9,585 bases of DNA from Lachnospiraceae bacterium (GTDB taxonomy: Bacteria > Bacillota > Clostridia > Lachnospirales > Lachnospiraceae): assembly GCA_900753685.1 (NCBI GenBank), contig CAAEAB010000189.1, positions 1 through 9,585 of the forward strand. The letters run 5' to 3'. Position numbers and translations under genes: made by a program. Of this stretch, positions 6,259 through 9,585 are shown one piece after another (the first letter of the stretch is position 1; the number at the start of each line of letters is the position of its first letter). The notes under the pieces were generated by a model that was given only the letters and a program-made list of their open reading frames with translations, had not been told where the DNA came from and did not search any database.

Positions 6259-7173
6259 TCATTCCTTATTTGCCAAATATTCTTCGAGAGTGCTTTCCGT
6301 ATAATATCCATTCTCCGGCAGAGCTTTAATGATGGCATCGGAACCAATATATTCATTGGCCAATTCGGATAATGTACCGTCATAATATAACTGAGGTAAA
6401 TACTTATCTACAATATCTGCCAGTTTCTCTCCCTTTTCTGTTTTTGCAAACAAATAATACATCGGTTCGGCATTATAGATCTTATCAGCCACATAAATCT
6501 TATCGGATAAACCGGCTTCTTCTGCCTTTGTCCGCGCGACGGAACCATCTTCAAAGGTAGCGTCTGCCCGGTTGTTTGCAATATCTTCAAGAACCTGAGC
6601 CAGATTGGTATCTGTATATATAATTGTAAAAGCTCCCGGATTCTCCTCAAGATATTCCTCAACCATAATCGCCTGTGAGGAACCGACGATACATTCTACC
6701 GTAGCACCTTCAAGATCCTCCCAGCCATCCCAATCAGAATTCTCAGCTTTTGTTATTAAAGACTGTCCTGAATAATTTAACGGCGTTTCTTCAAACAGAT
6801 ACATTTCTTCCCGCTCTTCAGTCTTATTAATCTGATTGCAAACAATGTCAACCCTCCCTGCATCCAATCCAGGGATTAATGAATCCCACTCAAAATAAGT
6901 AAATTCACATTCCAGTCCCGGTGCGATCTCATCGATGGCGCGAAGGACTTCAATATCAAATCCGGTCTCATTTCCATCCGAATCGGCATAGGTGAAAGGT
7001 GCATATGTCGGTGTCCCCGCAACGACTGCATGAATTATTTCTTCCGATGAAGCTTCCTCTGTCAATGTTTCTTCCGTCGATGTTCCTGCCTGGACATCGG
7101 AACATGCCGCCAGCATGCTTGCTGTTATTATCATAATTGTTCCTGCGATTAAAATTCTTCTCTTCTTCATCAT
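6259..7173 (-). CDS. Solute-binding lipoprotein, family 3 (amino-acid type)
   Basis: A 304-residue extracellular lipoprotein of the bacterial family 3 solute-binding group, which captures amino acids or related small solutes for ABC importers. The signal peptide MMKKRRILIAGTIMIITASM is followed by lipobox LAAC (Cys24) and an acidic Ser/Thr/Glu linker. The mature domain follows the family pattern: GTPTYAPFTYADSDGNETGFDIEVL, then FEWDSLIPGLDAGRVDIVCNQINKTEEREE with the Arg that usually clamps the ligand carboxylate, and later DLEGATVECIVGSS and NNRADATFEDGSVA. AGGAGG lies 5 bases before ATG 7173 and 8 before ATG 7170; GTG at 7176 is too close to the RBS. No permease or ATPase gene is nearby, so the importer partner is elsewhere. 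It is cotranscribed with the hydroxyacid dehydrogenase gene. Confidence 0.9.
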   Translation of the reverse strand: MMKKRRILIAGTIMIITASMLAACSDVQAGTSTEETLTEEASSEEIIHAVVAGTPTYAPFTYADSDGNETGFDIEVLRAIDEIAPGLECEFTYFEWDSLIPGLDAGRVDIVCNQINKTEEREEMYLFEETPLNYSGQSLITKAENSDWDGWEDLEGATVECIVGSSQAIMVEEYLEENPGAFTIIYTDTNLAQVLEDIANNRADATFEDGSVARTKAEEAGLSDKIYVADKIYNAEPMYYLFAKTEKGEKLADIVDKYLPQLYYDGTLSELANEYIGSDAIIKALPENGYYTESTLEEYLANKE

Positions 7174-7211
7174 CACTACCTCCTGTTACTTACCAAATCA
7201 TCCAAAAATGC

Positions 7212-7242
7212 AAAAAGCACAGGTTAAAGCGCCCGTGCTTTT
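7212..7242 (-). terminator. Terminator-like hairpin in the leader of the solute-binding gene
   Basis: Stem AAAAGCAC (7242-7235 on the minus strand) pairs with GTGCTTTT (7220-7213), extended after one mismatch by two G-C pairs, with an 8-base loop and then TTTTT. It can end transcripts arriving from the dehydratase operon. It starts about 3 bases after the start predicted for the promoter at 7281-7251, so it would also form the 5' end of that mRNA. Confidence 0.7.
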
Positions 7243-7250
7243 ATGTCCGT

Positions 7251-7281
7251 ATTATAAACTCTATAACGACTTTAGAGTCAA
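7251..7281 (-). promoter_or_regulatory. MerR-type promoter/operator of the solute-binding/hydroxyacid dehydrogenase operon
   Basis: TTGACT (7281-7276), exactly 19 bp, then a perfect TATAAT (7256-7251). This is the best operator of the set: perfect arms ACTCTA/TAGAGT (7258-7263 and 7273-7278) lie symmetrically across the spacer, and 7 of 8 pairs match around the shared centre at 7268. It starts 8 bp after the dehydratase stop codon. The predicted start is about 7244. Confidence 0.82.
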
Positions 7282-7289
7282 GCTTCTTT

Positions 7290-8249
7290 TTATTCATATC
7301 TGCCAACCAGTATGTCTGCCATAACCTCCGGTGTGGCATTACCGCCGGAAATAACGCATACATTCTTTTTACCAAAAGGAAGCTTTCCTGATAAGAGGCC
7401 TGCCAGCGCTGTCCCGCCTGACGGCTCTGCAAACATTTTCGTCCGCTGTAAAATCATTTTTGTCGCTCTGGCAATTTCTGCTTCGGATACTGTAATAATA
7501 TCGTCCACACAATGAGAAACAATGTCAAAAGGCAGATGACAGGGCGAAGTACCTCCAAGACCATCAGCAATTGACGGCACCCGTTCAATCACCTCAATTT
7601 TTCCAGCCTTCACTGACCTGTACATAGCATCCATGTTTTCCGGCTCAACACCAATAACCTTTGTTCTTGGAGACAATTCTTTAACAGCCACAGCAATACC
7701 GCCGATCAGGCCGCCGCCTCCGACAGGCACATAAATAACATCTGCATCAGGTATATCTTCCAAAATTTCCAGGCCGATGGTTCCCTGTCCGGCAATCACC
7801 GCCGCATCTTCTCCCGGGTCTATATAATCCAATTTGTATTCCTTCTGTATTTCTAACGCTTTCCTGTAAGTTTCCTGACCTGTTTTTCCATACACGACGG
7901 TGTGAGTTCCATAGCCTTTACTGCATTCCACTTTCAAAGGCGCCGTATACTCCGGCATGACCAGCCAGGATTCTATATGAAACATCGACGCCGCATACCC
8001 GACGGCCTGAGAATGATTGCCTGAAGAAAAGCAAACGACCCCTTTTTCCTTTTGAGCCTGACTGAGATTTAAAATATGATTAAAAGCGCCTCTGGCCTTA
8101 AAGGAACCGGTTTTCTGAAAGTTTTCACATTTCAGATAAACCTCTTTTCCCGCAATATGTGATATACTTGTCGAATATATTGTCGGCGTATGGTGAATAT
8201 ATTTATGAATCAATGCTTTTGCATCCCATACATCCTGTACATTTACCAT
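7290..8249 (-). CDS. Threonine/serine dehydratase-like PLP enzyme (fold type II)
   Basis: A 319-residue PLP enzyme of the serine/threonine dehydratase, serine racemase and 3-hydroxyaspartate dehydratase group. The Schiff-base lysine is K51 in GSFKARGA, the substrate loop is SSGNHSQ (75-81), the phosphate-binding loop is GGGGL (177-181), and SGGN (301-304) contacts the pyridine ring. It has no C-terminal ACT domain, so it is the short catabolic type, not allosteric IlvA. In the region that binds divalent metal in serine racemase (EP..A.D), it has EPENMDA, with Ala at the expected Asp. ATG at 8249 follows GGGGTG and lies 12 bp after the stop of the cyclodeaminase-family gene, so the two are coupled. 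This pairing recalls EutB/EutC of ectoine use and BhcB/BhcD of the beta-hydroxyaspartate cycle; threonine or serine remain possible substrates. Confidence 0.88.
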   Translation of the reverse strand: MVNVQDVWDAKALIHKYIHHTPTIYSTSISHIAGKEVYLKCENFQKTGSFKARGAFNHILNLSQAQKEKGVVCFSSGNHSQAVGYAASMFHIESWLVMPEYTAPLKVECSKGYGTHTVVYGKTGQETYRKALEIQKEYKLDYIDPGEDAAVIAGQGTIGLEILEDIPDADVIYVPVGGGGLIGGIAVAVKELSPRTKVIGVEPENMDAMYRSVKAGKIEVIERVPSIADGLGGTSPCHLPFDIVSHCVDDIITVSEAEIARATKMILQRTKMFAEPSGGTALAGLLSGKLPFGKKNVCVISGGNATPEVMADILVGRYE

Positions 8250-8261
8250 AAATTCACCCCA

Positions 8262-9308
8262 TTATAAAATAATCTCTTCGCCAAGCCCCTTTTTGCCGGC
8301 AATATCAATGACCGCTTTAGCTGTAATTAAATCCTGAATGGCAATACCCGTACTGTCAAACAAAGTAATTTCTTTTTCACTGGTTCGTCCCGGATGGATA
8401 CCGGAAATAACCTGTCCGATTTCTGTTATATCACTTTTCTCAATCAGGTGTTTCCGCCAGGCAATTTTACACTCTCCCACCGTGGTCACCTGTTCAATAT
8501 CATCAGCAAACAGACTGGCCCTGGCCACAAGCTTCTCATCAATTTCCTGTTTCACCGGCATATCGGCGCCCATACAGGAAAGATGGGTTCCCGGCTTCAC
8601 CCACTCAGATTGTATGACTGCTTCCCGGGCGCTGGTTGCTGTAATGATAATGTCCGCTTAACTGCATGCTGCGGCGACATTCCCTGACGTCTCGTAAGCA
8701 ACATCCACCTTTTTCCTCATTTCATCGTAATGTTCCGTGCCTTTATATAAAGATATAAATTGATCTTCCATAGTTTCTCTCAGCTTCAATGCAAGCGCAT
8801 CCGCTTTTTCCGGATGTCTCGGATTACAAATGATGACTTTCTTAATATGATCCATCACCTCGAAAACCGAAGCCACCAAATAAGGAGCAATCCGACCGGC
8901 CCCTAAAATCACTAAAACCTCCGAATCTTTCCGGGCCAAATATTTCACTCCGACGCCCCCGGCCGCCCCGGTACGGATTCTCGTAATGTAAACGCCGTCC
9001 ACGATTCCCCGAACAAGACCATGCTGCAGGTCATATACTACAATCATGCCGTTGCTCCGCGGCAGCCCAAGAGGCACATTTTCCGGAAAACCACAAACAA
9101 GTTTTAATCCAAAAATATCCGCCCCGGCGCACTCTCCGCTCTTTATATCAAATTCTCCGCCATTATCGTACATCTTACAAATTAAAGGATAAACCTCCGC
9201 CTTGCCTCCGCTCTTGTATGCAAAAGCCTGTTCATCAGCTTTAATGACACTTCGCATATCCAGAATATCCATGACTTCCTGTCCGCTTAATATTCGAATT
9301 CCACTCAT
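8262..9308 (-). pseudogene. Ornithine cyclodeaminase/iminosuccinate reductase family protein, interrupted by in-frame TAA
   Basis: A 348-residue frame of the ornithine cyclodeaminase/mu-crystallin family with TAA at codon 217 (8660-8658). The first part holds K69 in FGLKLVCGFPEN, R112 in TRIRTGAAGG and the NAD-binding GAG (136-138, VILGAGRIAP). These match the catalytic lysine and arginine of Pseudomonas putida ornithine cyclodeaminase in number. The ornithine-binding R45 of that enzyme appears to be Lys here. After the stop the same frame continues ADIIITATSAREAV...EWVKPGTHLSCMGADMPVKQE, the normal next family segment, including the catalytic Asp (about 249). One base change, for example GAA or AAA to TAA, explains the break; a truncated product would lack the catalytic Asp. 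ATG at 9308 follows GGAGG. It is first in the operon with the dehydratase gene. Its activity may be imine reduction or amino acid cyclodeamination. Confidence 0.83.
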
Positions 9309-9338
9309 AACAAAACCTCCAAATCTTTTGATATGGAT

Positions 9339-9369
9339 AGTTTAATGTCTAAAATAGTTTTAGAGTCAA
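9339..9369 (-). promoter_or_regulatory. MerR-type promoter/operator of the cyclodeaminase/dehydratase operon
   Basis: TTGACT (9369-9364), exactly 19 bp, then TAAACT (9344-9339, 4 of 6 consensus). Perfect 7-bp arms TCTAAAA/TTTTAGA (9348-9354 and 9358-9364) sit around a 3-base centre, at the same distance from the -35 as in the other three elements. The weak -10 fits a promoter that needs an activator. The predicted start is about 9332. Confidence 0.78.
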
Positions 9370-9393
9370 CCCAAACTTGTGGAAATATCAAAG

Positions 9394-9585
9394 CTACTGC
9401 TTTTCTGATCCGCTCATAAAACGTTTTTTGACAAGCTCCGCCAGATATTCTGCCGTACCTTCAACGCCGAGCATACCGCTGTCAATGAGAATATCCTTAT
9501 AATTTATATCGCCAGGAGTATACCCGGCATAATGCCTGTGATATGCATCTCTGGCCTTGTCAACTTCCCGTATCATCCGTTTTGC
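9394..9585 (-). CDS. Cytidylate kinase-like protein, C-terminal part (runs off window)
   Basis: The last 63 codons of a gene that begins outside the window. The visible part (AKRMIREVDKARDAYHRHYAGYTPG, then INYKDILIDSGMLGVEGTAEYLAELVKKRF) matches the end of the clostridial cytidylate kinase-like family: a lid helix with basic residues, a Tyr-rich segment, then D...IDS..LG..G. Members are nucleoside monophosphate kinase-fold proteins of about 200 residues with uncertain substrate. The P-loop is not visible. The gene ends 24 bp before the -35 of the next operon, and I see no clear terminator between them. Confidence 0.8.
   Translation of the reverse strand, partial: AKRMIREVDKARDAYHRHYAGYTPGDINYKDILIDSGMLGVEGTAEYLAELVKKRFMSGSEKQ

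Noticed and set aside
6252..6383. Longer start for the hydroxyacid dehydrogenase
   Set aside because: The added 44 residues overlap the solute-binding gene in another frame, do not resemble the family N-terminus, and lack an RBS.
8262..8600. Independent small gene for the cyclodeaminase-family C-terminal part starting at 8600
   Set aside because: The 19 codons between the stop and this Met also match the family, and no strong RBS precedes it, so it is part of the interrupted gene.
1242..8660. Stop-codon recoding (selenocysteine or pyrrolysine)
   Set aside because: Both codons are TAA, whereas those systems use TGA or TAG; no supporting downstream element was seen and the flanking residues do not suggest a special residue.

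Overview
The window looks like chromosomal DNA of an anaerobic Bacillota, most likely class Clostridia (Lachnospiraceae-like). The reasons are strong AGGAGG/AAGGGG ribosome binding sites, moderate-to-low GC with A/T-rich spacers, a tRNA without encoded CCA, intrinsic terminators, a clostridial cytidylate-kinase-like gene end, and a 4-hydroxybutyrate dehydrogenase that closely resembles the Clostridium kluyveri enzyme as I remember it. No phage, IS element, CRISPR array or integrase was seen.

Layout. 1-217 (-): start of a lipoprotein gene. 313-435 (-): tRNA-Leu(AAG) with its terminator and promoter. 547-822 (-): small acidic protein of unknown function. 912-3403 (-): a 4-hydroxybutyrate dehydrogenase gene followed by a class III (GABA-type) aminotransferase gene that carries an in-frame TAA. 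3549-5194 (+): a divergent pair, a QueG-like 4Fe-4S protein and a Sel1/TPR-repeat protein. 5223-7173 (-): an amino-acid-type solute-binding lipoprotein and a D-2-hydroxyacid dehydrogenase. 7290-9308 (-): an ornithine-cyclodeaminase/iminosuccinate-reductase-family gene, also with an in-frame TAA, followed by a threonine-dehydratase-like PLP enzyme. 9394-9585 (-): 3' end of a cytidylate-kinase-like gene.

The main result is regulatory. All four transcription units between 912 and 9308 start from promoters of one unusual type. Each has TTGACTCTA at -35, exactly 19 bp between the -35 and -10 hexamers, and a dyad centred on the same position of the spacer. This is the architecture of promoters activated by MerR-family regulators. 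Two of the four are divergent, with 14-bp perfect inverted arms, at 3427-3511. The regulator itself is not in the window. The units therefore look like one regulon for nitrogenous-compound or amino-acid catabolism: aminotransferase plus semialdehyde reduction to 4-hydroxybutyrate, dehydratase plus imine reductase or cyclodeaminase, solute capture, and a 2-hydroxyacid dehydrogenase. The inducing substrate is unknown.

Two of the regulon's enzyme genes, one in each of two units, are each interrupted by a single in-frame TAA while the rest of the reading frame stays intact. This may be recent decay, sequencing error, or (less likely) readthrough. Other features worth noting are a tRNA-Leu with A at wobble position 34, a promoter embedded in a terminator stem at 846-897, and a terminator-like hairpin starting about 3 nt after a predicted transcription start at 7213-7242.
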